64,000 nucleotides of DNA from Bacillota bacterium (GTDB lineage: Bacteria > Bacillota > Clostridia > Christensenellales > CAG-138): positions 46,023 to 110,022 of the forward strand of contig JAEWUO010000036.1 of assembly GCA_023459335.1 (NCBI GenBank), written 5' to 3'. Below the pieces are notes generated by a model, which saw only the letters and a program-made list of their open reading frames with translations, was not told the origin of the DNA and searched no databases. Within the stretch, counting starts at the first letter, position 1, and the number at the start of each line of letters is the position of its first letter. Below, one piece after another: positions 35,138-43,276 of this stretch. A program made the translations under genes and the position numbers.

Positions 35138-36529
35138 ATGCAGCTTACACCGAGAGAAATCGTGGACGCGCTGGATAAATATATCATAGGCCAGGATCGC
35201 GCAAAACGCGCGGTTGCGGTCGCGCTTCGAAACCGCTACCGCCGGAGCCGGCTTTCCGACGAACTGCGCGAGGAGATCACTCCAAAGAACATCATCATGA
35301 TCGGGCCCACGGGCGTCGGCAAAACCGAGATCGCCCGCAGGCTCGCAAAGCTCGTCGACGCGCCGTTCGTAAAAGTCGAGGCAACGAAGTACACCGAGGT
35401 CGGCTATGTCGGCCGCGACGTGGAGAGCATGGTGCGCGACCTGGTGGACGCCGCGATCCGCATCAGCATGGAACGCAGGATGGAGGACGTGCGCCTCGTC
35501 GCGGAGGCCGCCGCCGAACAGGCGCTGGCCGACCTGCTCCTGCCGGGCGCGAAGAAGCGCGAGCACCGGCAGCAGCAGAACCCGCTTCAGATCCTGCTTA
35601 ACGCGGGCCAGCCGCAGCAGGCGGAACCCGAACCCAGCGAGGAGGAGAAAGCCCGCCGCTATACCGAGCGCGAGCGGGTATTGGCCGAACTGCGCGCGGG
35701 TAAACTGGAAAAAGAACTGGTTGAGATCGAGGTGGAGGAGCAGGCGGGCAAGAACGACGCCATGTTCGCCGCCGGCATCGACCTGAACATCGGCGAAATG
35801 TTCGGCGACTTCCTGCCGAAGAAAACGAAACGCCGCAAACTGCCCGTCAAAGAGGCGCGCCGCGTGATCATTCAGCAGGAGAGCGAAAAGCGCATCGACA
35901 TGGACGACGTGCACCGCGAAGCGCTGCAGCGTGCCGAGCAGGACGGCATCATCTTTATCGACGAAATCGACAAGATCGCGGGCGCGGAACACATGTCCGG
36001 ACCGGACGTCTCCCGCGAAGGCGTGCAAAGGGACATCCTGCCCATCGTAGAAGGCAGCGTGGTTTCCACGAAATACGGCCCGGTCAAGACGGACTATATG
36101 CTCTTCATCGCGGCGGGCGCGTTTCATACCGCGAAGGTCAGCGACCTGATTCCGGAGTTGCAGGGACGTTTCCCGATCCGCGTAAAACTGGACGACCTGA
36201 CGCAGGACGACTTTGAAAAGATTCTGACCCAGCCGGAAAACGCGGTGACCAAACAGTATACCGCACTGCTTTCGGCGGACAAAGTGAAACTCTCCTTTAC
36301 GCCGGACGCGCTGAAGGAGATCGCGAAGTTTGCGTTCCTGGCCAACGAGAACACCGAAAACATCGGCGCGCGCAGGCTGCACACGGTGATGGAGAACCTG
36401 CTGGACGACATCTCCTTCAACGCAAACGGACAGCACCCGGAGATTGAGCTGGCCATCGACGCGGCGTATGTGGACGAACATATGGGCGACGAATTCCACG
36501 AGGACGATATCCATAAATACATTCTTTGA
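35138..36529 (+). CDS. hslU: ATP-dependent protease ATPase subunit HslU (ClpY)
   Basis: 463 residues, AAA+ unfoldase. TPREIVDALDKYIIGQD opens the protein; Walker A is MIGPTGVGKTEIARRLAK, the pore loop is GYVGRDVES-like, an I-domain spans about residues 110-245, Walker B is IIFIDEIDKIA, sensor-2 lies near GARRLHTVMEN, and the C-terminus ends in HKYIL, which docks into HslV. codY, the next gene in Bacillus, is not here. Confidence 0.96.
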   Translation: MQLTPREIVDALDKYIIGQDRAKRAVAVALRNRYRRSRLSDELREEITPKNIIMIGPTGVGKTEIARRLAKLVDAPFVKVEATKYTEVGYVGRDVESMVRDLVDAAIRISMERRMEDVRLVAEAAAEQALADLLLPGAKKREHRQQQNPLQILLNAGQPQQAEPEPSEEEKARRYTERERVLAELRAGKLEKELVEIEVEEQAGKNDAMFAAGIDLNIGEMFGDFLPKKTKRRKLPVKEARRVIIQQESEKRIDMDDVHREALQRAEQDGIIFIDEIDKIAGAEHMSGPDVSREGVQRDILPIVEGSVVSTKYGPVKTDYMLFIAAGAFHTAKVSDLIPELQGRFPIRVKLDDLTQDDFEKILTQPENAVTKQYTALLSADKVKLSFTPDALKEIAKFAFLANENTENIGARRLHTVMENLLDDISFNANGQHPEIELAIDAAYVDEHMGDEFHEDDIHKYIL

Positions 36530-36547
36530 TTCCGATGTAAGGGACGA

Positions 36548-37519
36548 ATGCATTTGCAGAACGGACGCGTGAAAAAACTTGCGTTTGCATTGATGACCGC
36601 CGCAATCTTCTCGCTGACGATCGGCTGCGAAGAAGCGGCGGTGCAGCCGCTGACCGTTTCTCTCGCGACGCCGACGCTGGCGCCCGAAGTCGTCACCATA
36701 CAGGATGGGGAAACAGCGGAAACGGCGAAATACGGCATTACCGTTCTCTCGCCGTTCGGCGGCACGCTGCAGGAGGACGGGACATACCTCACCGAAACAG
36801 GCGAACGCATCCAGGTTCTGGCGACCAGCGAGCCGACCGCGACGCCGGTACTCACGCAGACGCCCGTGCCGACGTCTCCGCCGGCAACTCCGACGCCGAC
36901 GCCGAGTCCGACACCTGCGCCGAGCCCGGAACCGACCGCGACGCCGAAAGAAACCGCTACGCCGAAACCGACGGCAAAAGCAACCGCCAAACCGACCAGT
37001 ACGCCGAAAACGACAGCAACGCCGAAACCGACGGCAACGCCAACGCCGGAAGGCTGGACGAGCGTTACATTTACGCCGGCACCGACCTCCGCGCCAACGA
37101 CGGCGCCCACCGCGACGCCTGCGCAGACATCCTCTCAGCAGCCGCCCAGCGTGAGCGGACCTTACAGCGGAGAGGACGTGCTGCTCGCCGCGCGCGTGGC
37201 CTATTTTGAATCCGGCAAATCGGAGGATGGGTACCGCGCCGTCGTGTGCGTCATTTTAAACCGCGTGGAGTCGAGCAAGTGGCCCGGCACCGTTTCCGGC
37301 GTAGTGTATCAAAAGAGCCAGTTTTCTGTGATCAGCCGGAGCGATTTTCTGACAAAGACGATTCCGGACAGTGTGATCGGATATGCAAACGATGTGCTCA
37401 ACAACGGCAGCCGTCTTCTGCCCACCAACATAATGTCTTTTCGGAGCACGACAACGGATCACGTCTGGGGATCACGCACCTATTACGGCACATACGGCGG
37501 AAACGACTTTTATGGCTGA
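36548..37519 (+). CDS. SleB/CwlJ-like cell wall hydrolase with Thr-Pro linker
   Basis: 323 residues. An N-terminal hydrophobic segment (KKLAFALMTAAIFSLTIGC) is either a signal peptide or a lipoprotein signal; the cysteine at its end is preceded by T-I-G, a poor lipobox. A long Thr/Pro/Ala linker (about residues 95-200, repeats such as TATPKPTA) leads to a Hydrolase_2 domain with the catalytic glutamate in VAYFESGKSEDGYRAVVCVI and NRVESSKWPGTVSGV. This domain acts on peptidoglycan, often in spore cortex lysis. ATG 36548 has AAGGGAC just upstream. Confidence 0.83.
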   Translation: MHLQNGRVKKLAFALMTAAIFSLTIGCEEAAVQPLTVSLATPTLAPEVVTIQDGETAETAKYGITVLSPFGGTLQEDGTYLTETGERIQVLATSEPTATPVLTQTPVPTSPPATPTPTPSPTPAPSPEPTATPKETATPKPTAKATAKPTSTPKTTATPKPTATPTPEGWTSVTFTPAPTSAPTTAPTATPAQTSSQQPPSVSGPYSGEDVLLAARVAYFESGKSEDGYRAVVCVILNRVESSKWPGTVSGVVYQKSQFSVISRSDFLTKTIPDSVIGYANDVLNNGSRLLPTNIMSFRSTTTDHVWGSRTYYGTYGGNDFYG

Positions 37520-37539
37520 CGCGCCGAGAATATTACAGG

Positions 37540-37569
37540 CCGGTTGATCATAACCGGTGAAATCACCGG
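37540..37569 (+). promoter_or_regulatory. Overlapping alternative hairpins upstream of rnj
   Basis: CCGGTT (37540-37545) can pair with AACCGG (37552-37557); CCGGTGA (37554-37560) can pair with TCACCGG (37563-37569). The shared bases 37554-37557 make the two folds exclusive. No T-tract follows either stem. Confidence 0.4.
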
Positions 37570-37641
37570 GATATACCGAAACTCCGGCGGCGGAAGGGAT
37601 ACCGTCAAAGGGAAAGAATATGAGATATTGGGGAAAACAAA

Positions 37642-39288
37642 ATGGCAAATAAACTAAAGATCATCCCGCTCGGCGGGGTGGGCGAAATCGGGAAGAACAT
37701 GACCGTGATCGAATACGGCGGCGACATCGTCGTGGTCGACTGCGGGCTCATATTTCCGGACGAGGAAATGCCCGGCATCGACGTCGTCATACCGGATATG
37801 GAATACCTGCGGGAAAACCGGCAGAAGCTGAAAGGCTTCCTGATCACGCACGGACACGAGGACCATATCGGCGCGCTGCCTTATGCGCTCAAGGAATTCA
37901 ACGTTCCTGTGTTCGGAACGGCGTTTACGATCGCTCTGATCGAACACAAGCTGGAGGAAGCGCATGTTTCCGGCGCGCAGCTTGTTACGGTCAAGCCGGG
38001 CGACCACGTAGATCTCGGCTGTTTTAAAACGGAGTTCATCAAGACGGGGCATTCCATTGCGGGCGCGGTCGCGCTGGCGGTCAACACACCCATCGGCACC
38101 GTGATTCACACCGGCGACTTTAAGGTGGACTTTACGCCGATCGACTGCGAGCCGATCGATATCAACCGCTTTGCGTATTACGGTTCGCGCGGCGTGCTTG
38201 CGCTCATGAGCGACAGCACCAACATCGAACGTACCGGTTTTACCCAGAGCGAGCGGGAAATCGGCAAGACGTTCGAGCATTATTTCGATGTGGCGGAGGG
38301 GCGCATCATCGTCGCATCGTTCGCCAGCAACGTTTACCGCATCCAGCAGGTGGCGGATGTCGCGGTCAGCCGCGGGCGCGTGCTTTGTTTTCAGGGCAGG
38401 AGTATGGAACAGGTGGTGCAGATCGCGATGCGGCTCGGGTACCTGAAAATTCCGCCGGAAAGCATCGTCAAGGTGGATCAGCTCAAGCGCTACCGCGACG
38501 AGCAGGTTTGCGTGATCACCACCGGCAGCCAGGGAGAGCCCATGAGCGGGCTGTTTCGCATGGCGACCGCGACGCACAAGCTCAACATCGGCAAAGGCGA
38601 CACGGTGATCATCTCCGCTTCGGCGATTCCGGGCAACGAACGCGGCGTTTCACGCGTCATCAATCAGCTTTTCCAAAAGGGCGCGATGGTCGTTTACGAT
38701 CGTATGGCGGACGTTCACGTCTCTGGCCACGCCTGCCGGGAGGAACTGCGGCTGATGATGGAACTGACAAAACCGAAGTATTTCATCCCAGTGCACGGAG
38801 AATATCGGCATTTGGTGATGCACGGCAAACTGGCCGAAGATATGGGCGTTGCACCCGAAAACGTGTTTGTTGTAGACTGCGGGGACGTGGTCGAACTCAC
38901 GGTCAAAAAGGGCAGGCAGGCGGAAACCGTACCCTCCGGCAGCGTGATGGTGGACGGCATCGGCGACATTGACGACGTAGTTCTGAAAGACCGAAAGACG
39001 CTCTCTCAGGACGGACTTGTCGTCGCCGTGCTCACGATAGACTGCGAAACGGGCCGTATGCTGTCGGCTCCCGAAATCGTTTCACGCGGGTTTGTGTATA
39101 TGCGCGACTCGGAGGAGCTTATCGCGGATACGAAGGCGCTGCTCGTAAAGGAAACGAGGAAATTCGAGGGCGCGGACAGGAGCGATTACGCGAACATCAA
39201 GGCGGGCATCCGCAATTCGCTGAAATCGTTCCTGAAGAACCGCACCAAAAGAACGCCGATGATCATGCCGATCGTCATCGAAATCTAG
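37642..39288 (+). CDS. rnj: Ribonuclease J
   Basis: 548 residues, metallo-beta-lactamase/beta-CASP nuclease. The zinc motif HGHEDHIGAL is near residue 74; the GHSIAGAVAL, TGDFKVDF, SDSTNIERTG, TTGSQGEPMSG and PVHGEYRH blocks are all present. It has endonuclease and 5'-3' exonuclease activity and takes part in mRNA decay and rRNA maturation in organisms lacking RNase E. GGGGAAAA precedes ATG. Only one RNase J is in this window. Confidence 0.95.
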   Translation: MANKLKIIPLGGVGEIGKNMTVIEYGGDIVVVDCGLIFPDEEMPGIDVVIPDMEYLRENRQKLKGFLITHGHEDHIGALPYALKEFNVPVFGTAFTIALIEHKLEEAHVSGAQLVTVKPGDHVDLGCFKTEFIKTGHSIAGAVALAVNTPIGTVIHTGDFKVDFTPIDCEPIDINRFAYYGSRGVLALMSDSTNIERTGFTQSEREIGKTFEHYFDVAEGRIIVASFASNVYRIQQVADVAVSRGRVLCFQGRSMEQVVQIAMRLGYLKIPPESIVKVDQLKRYRDEQVCVITTGSQGEPMSGLFRMATATHKLNIGKGDTVIISASAIPGNERGVSRVINQLFQKGAMVVYDRMADVHVSGHACREELRLMMELTKPKYFIPVHGEYRHLVMHGKLAEDMGVAPENVFVVDCGDVVELTVKKGRQAETVPSGSVMVDGIGDIDDVVLKDRKTLSQDGLVVAVLTIDCETGRMLSAPEIVSRGFVYMRDSEELIADTKALLVKETRKFEGADRSDYANIKAGIRNSLKSFLKNRTKRTPMIMPIVIEI

Positions 39289-39301
39289 TCGGGGGATACA
39301 C

Positions 39302-39643
39302 ATGGTTTACGACACCGCAAAGCTCCTTGCAAACGAAATTAAAAACAGCGTGGAATACCGCGAATACGCCGCGGCGAAACTATGCGCGATGGAAAACAGC
39401 ACCACGCGCGCGCTGATCGACGAATACGGAAGGCTGCAGATCCGCGCGCAGGCGGCGGCGGTCGCGGGGGACCGCGAAAACGAGCCGTTGAAAAAACTGC
39501 AGAAAATCGGCGAAGTGCTGCAGTTCGATTCCGACGCGTCCGCATATCTCATGGCGGAATACCGCCTGAAACGGATGCTTGGGGACGTATATAAGATTCT
39601 CGCGGAGGCGGCGGACGTCGACCTCGGCCCCTTGGAATCCTGA
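39302..39643 (+). CDS. YlbF/YmcA-family (Com_YlbF) helical protein
   Basis: 113 residues, mostly alpha-helical, beginning MVYDTAKLLANEIKNSVEYR, typical of YlbF-type proteins. In Bacillus this family forms the Y-complex that modulates RNase Y and competence/biofilm. Its position 13 bp after the RNase J gene is consistent with a link to RNA decay, but the substrate or partner is not shown by sequence. Confidence 0.83.
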   Translation: MVYDTAKLLANEIKNSVEYREYAAAKLCAMENSTTRALIDEYGRLQIRAQAAAVAGDRENEPLKKLQKIGEVLQFDSDASAYLMAEYRLKRMLGDVYKILAEAADVDLGPLES

Positions 39644-39665
39644 CAAACACTCTGGAGAAAATTCT

Positions 39666-40829
39666 ATGGCGATGAACGCGAAACCGAATAAAAGAATGAC
39701 AAAGCGCCAGAAGCGCCTCGCGCGGTTCTGGCTGGCGATACGACCAGCGGTCGTGCTGCTCGTCAGCCTCGTGCTGGTATTTTTGCTTGCGCGCGTAGCG
39801 GTGAGCAAAGTATTCGCAAAGTATGTCGAACCGGTTGACCGGAACGACGCGACGCCGATCGAGGTCACGATTCCGTCCGCTTCCTCCGCCAGCAGCATTG
39901 CGCGCATTCTGTACGGTGCGTGCGGTTATGACAAGGACGGGCTGATCTCCAGCACCGCCGTGTTCAAGGTGTATGTGGATTTCGTTGGAAAGGCGAACAG
40001 CCTCAAGGCGGGGACCTATGTGCTCAGCAAGAACATGAGCATCAAACAAATCGTCGACGTGCTCTGTGAGGGAAATCCGCCGAAGGCGACCGTGAAGTTT
40101 ACGATTCCGGAAGGGTATACGATCGAAGGGATCGCGAAAGTATTTATGGAGAAAGGGCTGATTACCAGCGAAAGCCAGCTCTATGAAGCGGTGAAGAGCG
40201 GCAGCGCGTTTTTAAACTTTGCGTTCGTTTCGGACGCGGCGGGGATGGAGAACGCGGGCGCTCGCGCCTACCTGCTGGAAGGGTATCTATTCCCGGACAC
40301 TTACGAGGTGTATGCGGACGCGAGCGTGGAGACCATCCTGATCAAGATGCTCAACCGGTTCAACGACGTGTTCACGGACGAGTATCTCTCGCGCGCGCAG
40401 CAGCTCGGCATGACGATGGATCAGGTGATCACGCTTGCTTCGCTGATCGAGCGCGAGGCCGCCGCGCCGGACGACTTTGCCAAGGTGTCCGCCGTGTTCC
40501 ACAACCGGCTGCAGCAGGACATGCCGCTGCAGAGCTGCGCGAGCCTGAGCTATGCGCTCGGAATAACGAAATACGCGTTTTCCGCTTCGGAACAGCAGAC
40601 GGAGTCGCTTTATAACACCTACCTGCATAAGGGCCTGCCGGTGGGCCCCGTCTGCAACCCGGGCAAGGCGGCCATCGAAGCGGCGCTGTACCCGAACGAG
40701 CAATTCGTCTCCGAAGGTTACCTCTACTTCTGCAACCAGAATCCCGCCGAGACGAGCGAGCTGGTGTTTGCCAAGACCTATGAGGATCACCAGAAGAACG
40801 TGGAGAAGTATCAGCAGTACTGGAACTGA
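39666..40829 (+). CDS. mltG: Endolytic murein transglycosylase MltG
   Basis: 387 residues. A basic N-terminus and one membrane span (about 25-46), then a LysM-like region (SLKAGTYVLSKNMSIKQIVD) and the YceG catalytic domain with IPEGYTIEGIAKVF, LLEGYLFPDTY and LASLIEREA (catalytic glutamate), GLPVGPVCNPGKAAIEA. It cuts nascent glycan strands and so sets their length. ATG 39666 is chosen since GGAG lies about 9 nt before it and the frame upstream lies within the previous gene. Confidence 0.94.
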   Translation: MAMNAKPNKRMTKRQKRLARFWLAIRPAVVLLVSLVLVFLLARVAVSKVFAKYVEPVDRNDATPIEVTIPSASSASSIARILYGACGYDKDGLISSTAVFKVYVDFVGKANSLKAGTYVLSKNMSIKQIVDVLCEGNPPKATVKFTIPEGYTIEGIAKVFMEKGLITSESQLYEAVKSGSAFLNFAFVSDAAGMENAGARAYLLEGYLFPDTYEVYADASVETILIKMLNRFNDVFTDEYLSRAQQLGMTMDQVITLASLIEREAAAPDDFAKVSAVFHNRLQQDMPLQSCASLSYALGITKYAFSASEQQTESLYNTYLHKGLPVGPVCNPGKAAIEAALYPNEQFVSEGYLYFCNQNPAETSELVFAKTYEDHQKNVEKYQQYWN

Positions 40830-40844
40830 AGTTTTTACTCGGCG

Positions 40845-40879
40845 CTCCGGCGGTACAAGCCGCCGGAGTTTTCTCTTTT
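40845..40879 (+). terminator. Intrinsic terminator after mltG
   Basis: CTCCGGCGG (40845-40853) and CCGCCGGAG (40860-40868) form a 9-bp stem with a 6-nt loop, followed by TTTTCTCTTTT. Confidence 0.87.
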
Positions 40880-40930
40880 CATGGATCGGAGGCAGATGAT
40901 TCCAGTGCCTGCGCGATCCGCTTATTTTTA

Positions 40931-40959
40931 TTGCCCGAATACAACATCTGTGATAAAAT
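40931..40959 (+). promoter_or_regulatory. Promoter for the M24 peptidase gene
   Basis: TTGCCC (40931-40936) and TAAAAT (40954-40959), 17-bp spacing. The predicted start of transcription (about 40966) is only a few bases before the ATG at 40968. Confidence 0.7.
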
Positions 40960-40967
40960 AACCGCGT

Positions 40968-42035
40968 ATGAAAAATAGGATTGAAGCATTGCGAAAAAGC
41001 CTGTCCGACGCTTCGCTGGACGCGGCGCTGATCACCAGCGGCGTCAATATCCGCTATTATTCGGGTTTTACGAGTTCGGACGGCGTTTTCCTCGTCACGC
41101 GCAAAGGGGCGTATCTGGTCACGGATTTTCGTTATACGATTCAGGCGAACGCGCAGACGAAGGGCCTCTGCGAGGTGGTGGAGGCGACGTTTACCGATCA
41201 GCTCGGCCGTATTCAGGGCTTTCTCGCGGCGGACGGCTGCAAACGCGCGGCGTTTGAGGAAGGCGCGGTAACGGTCGGCGATTTTCAAAGCTATGAGCGA
41301 ATGCCGGTCAAATGGGTTGCGTTCGGGGATTCGATTTCGCTGCCGCGGCTCGTGAAATCCGCAGAAGAAATCGAGAGCCTGCAAAAAGCGCAGAGCGTAG
41401 CGGATCAATCCTTTCTTGAATGGCTCGGAAGGATATGCGCGGGCATGACGGAACTGGAAGCCGCCGCGGAACTCAACTATGTTTGCGCGAAAAACGGCAG
41501 CGAGGCCGCGTCCTTCGATCCGATCGTTGCTGGCGGGCCGAACGGGGCGATGCCGCACGCGGTTCCGGGCGCGCGCAGGCTGCAAAAGGGCGATCTGGTC
41601 GTCACGGACTTCGGATGCGTGATCGACGGATATCACTCCGACGTGACGCGCACGTTCGCGCTCGGTGCGATTGACAGCGAAAGCAAAGAGATTTACGAAA
41701 TTGTAAAAACGGCGCAGCAGATGGCGCTCAACGCGCTGACAAACGGCGTGGAAGGCAAGGCGCTGGATGCGATCGCGCGGGATTATATCGCTTCGAAAGG
41801 CTACGGCGCGCAGTTTGGACACGGTCTGGGGCACGGATTCGGCCTTTTAATCCACGAACCGCCGCGCGCTTCGGTCAGCAGTGCCGATACGCTGACGACG
41901 GGTATGACCGTCACGGTGGAACCGGGCATCTATGTCGAGGGCAAGTGCGGCGTCCGCATCGAGGACTGCTGCGTGGTCACAGAAACGGGGCACCGGAACT
42001 TCGTGAGCCTGACGAAGGAGCTCATCACAATCTGA
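40968..42035 (+). CDS. M24 family Xaa-Pro aminopeptidase
   Basis: 355 residues. Creatinase-like N-domain (ALITSGVNIRYYSGFTSSDG) and a pita-bread catalytic domain with metal ligands visible in VTDFGCVIDGYHSDVTRTF (two Asp), GHGLGHGFGLLIHE (His), TVEPGIYVEG (Glu) and VRIEDCCVV (Glu). It cleaves the N-terminal residue before proline. No ribosome binding site is visible before the ATG and the -10 box ends at 40959, so the mRNA may be leaderless. The protein's start matches the usual family N-terminus. It is followed by efp, its frequent neighbour. Confidence 0.93.
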   Translation: MKNRIEALRKSLSDASLDAALITSGVNIRYYSGFTSSDGVFLVTRKGAYLVTDFRYTIQANAQTKGLCEVVEATFTDQLGRIQGFLAADGCKRAAFEEGAVTVGDFQSYERMPVKWVAFGDSISLPRLVKSAEEIESLQKAQSVADQSFLEWLGRICAGMTELEAAAELNYVCAKNGSEAASFDPIVAGGPNGAMPHAVPGARRLQKGDLVVTDFGCVIDGYHSDVTRTFALGAIDSESKEIYEIVKTAQQMALNALTNGVEGKALDAIARDYIASKGYGAQFGHGLGHGFGLLIHEPPRASVSSADTLTTGMTVTVEPGIYVEGKCGVRIEDCCVVTETGHRNFVSLTKELITI

Positions 42036-42069
42036 CGCCGCCGCGGCGGATAAACGATCGGAAGATTTT

Positions 42070-42085
42070 CAGCGCGGCCGCGCTG
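42070..42085. repeat. 16-bp perfect palindrome between M24 peptidase gene and efp
   Basis: CAGCGCGGCCGCGCTG is fully self-complementary. No T-run follows on the + strand. It may be a weak terminator, an operator or chance in GC-rich DNA. Confidence 0.4.
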
Positions 42086-42137
42086 ACGATTTCAAGAATA
42101 CAGCAAGAGTAACAGAAATGACGGAGGAACAACCAAT

Positions 42138-42695
42138 ATGATCAGTGCAGGCGAATTCCGTAAAGGCATGACCGTTGAGATTGACGGGTCGGTCTGGCAG
42201 ATTTCCGATTTCCAGCATGTAAAACCCGGCAAGGGCGCGGCTTTCGTGCGCACCCGTCTCAAAAATGTCATGACCGGCGCCGTGCTGGAGCGTACCTTTA
42301 ACCCGACGGATAAATATCCGCCGGCGCACATCGAGACCAAGGAGATGCAGTATCTGTACGAAGACGGCGGACTGTATTATTTCATGGACGTCGAAACCTA
42401 CGAACAGCTGCCGCTGAACCACGACCAGGTCGAGGACGCGATCAGCTTCATCGTGGAAAATCAGAACGTAAAAGTTCGCTTCTTCAAAGGCGAGCCGTTC
42501 TCCGTGGAAGCGCCGAACTTCGTCGAGCTGACCATCACGCATTCCGAACCCGGCGTGCGCGGCGACACCGCGACGGGAACCACCAAACCCGCGACGCTTG
42601 AGACCGGCTACACGCTCAACGTTCCCCTGTTTGTCAACGAAGGCGACCGCATCCGTGTGGACACCCGCACGGGCGAATATATGGAGCGCGTTTAA
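42138..42695 (+). CDS. efp: Elongation factor P
   Basis: 185 residues, three domains: KOW-like N-domain followed by two OB domains (VELTITHSEPGVRGDTAT, ATLETGYTLNVPLFV). The tip loop is HVKPGKGAAFVRTRLKN with the modifiable lysine at K32, the loop type seen in Bacillus. EF-P rescues ribosomes stalled at proline runs. A strong ribosome binding site GGAGGAAC is present. No EpmA-type ligase gene is in the window. Confidence 0.96.
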   Translation: MISAGEFRKGMTVEIDGSVWQISDFQHVKPGKGAAFVRTRLKNVMTGAVLERTFNPTDKYPPAHIETKEMQYLYEDGGLYYFMDVETYEQLPLNHDQVEDAISFIVENQNVKVRFFKGEPFSVEAPNFVELTITHSEPGVRGDTATGTTKPATLETGYTLNVPLFVNEGDRIRVDTRTGEYMERV

Positions 42696-42753
42696 CGCCG
42701 TCGCGCGAGAAATCTGCTTGTTCGGATAACGAACGGAAAGGCAAGGAAGCACC

Positions 42754-43149
42754 ATGAGCTACATCACCGAAAAAGTTGCGTATCTGGACGGGTTGGCCGA
42801 CGGGCTGAAACTCAAGGACGAAGGCACGGATAAAGTGCTGCGCGGCATCATTGAAACGCTAGGCGCAATCGCCGAGGAACTGGAGGAGCAGGACGAGAGC
42901 ATCGACGACCTTTCCGACTGCATCGACGGCATCTACGACGAATTGGACGATATCGAGGGCGTAGACGACGAATACGACGGCGAAATGGACGACGACTTTA
43001 TTGAAGTCGTCTGTCCGCACTGCGGCGAAACCGTCTATTTTGACGAGGATATGATCGATAGCGACGACGGACTGATCTGCCCGAATTGCAACGAAACCAT
43101 CGAATTTGAAATCCCCGGCGCAGACGACGGAGAAAAAGTGGACGACTGA
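42754..43149 (+). CDS. CD1247-type acidic protein with C-terminal zinc ribbon
   Basis: 131 residues. The N-terminal helical part (MSYITEKVAYLDGLADGLKL) matches the domain called CD1247 in Clostridia. The middle is extremely acidic (repeated D/E, about residues 45-78). A zinc ribbon follows with CPHCGETV and CPNCNETIEFE (two CxxC pairs). Function unknown. The strong GC hairpin terminator after it ends the operon. Confidence 0.75.
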   Translation: MSYITEKVAYLDGLADGLKLKDEGTDKVLRGIIETLGAIAEELEEQDESIDDLSDCIDGIYDELDDIEGVDDEYDGEMDDDFIEVVCPHCGETVYFDEDMIDSDDGLICPNCNETIEFEIPGADDGEKVDD

Positions 43150-43173
43150 CGAAATACTGCGAGCGGAACGATG

Positions 43174-43202
43174 CTCCGCCGTCTACGACGGCGGAGTTTT
43201 TT
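43174..43202 (+). terminator. Intrinsic terminator after the CD1247-type gene
   Basis: CTCCGCCGTC (43174-43183), loop TAC, GACGGCGGAG (43187-43196): a perfect 10-bp stem followed by six T residues. Confidence 0.92.
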
Positions 43203-43276
43203 CGCGCTGAGAACGGAAAACAAGGAGATTGTACGCGGACGGCGAATATTACCAACTGAAACGGAGGAGTCTGCCG

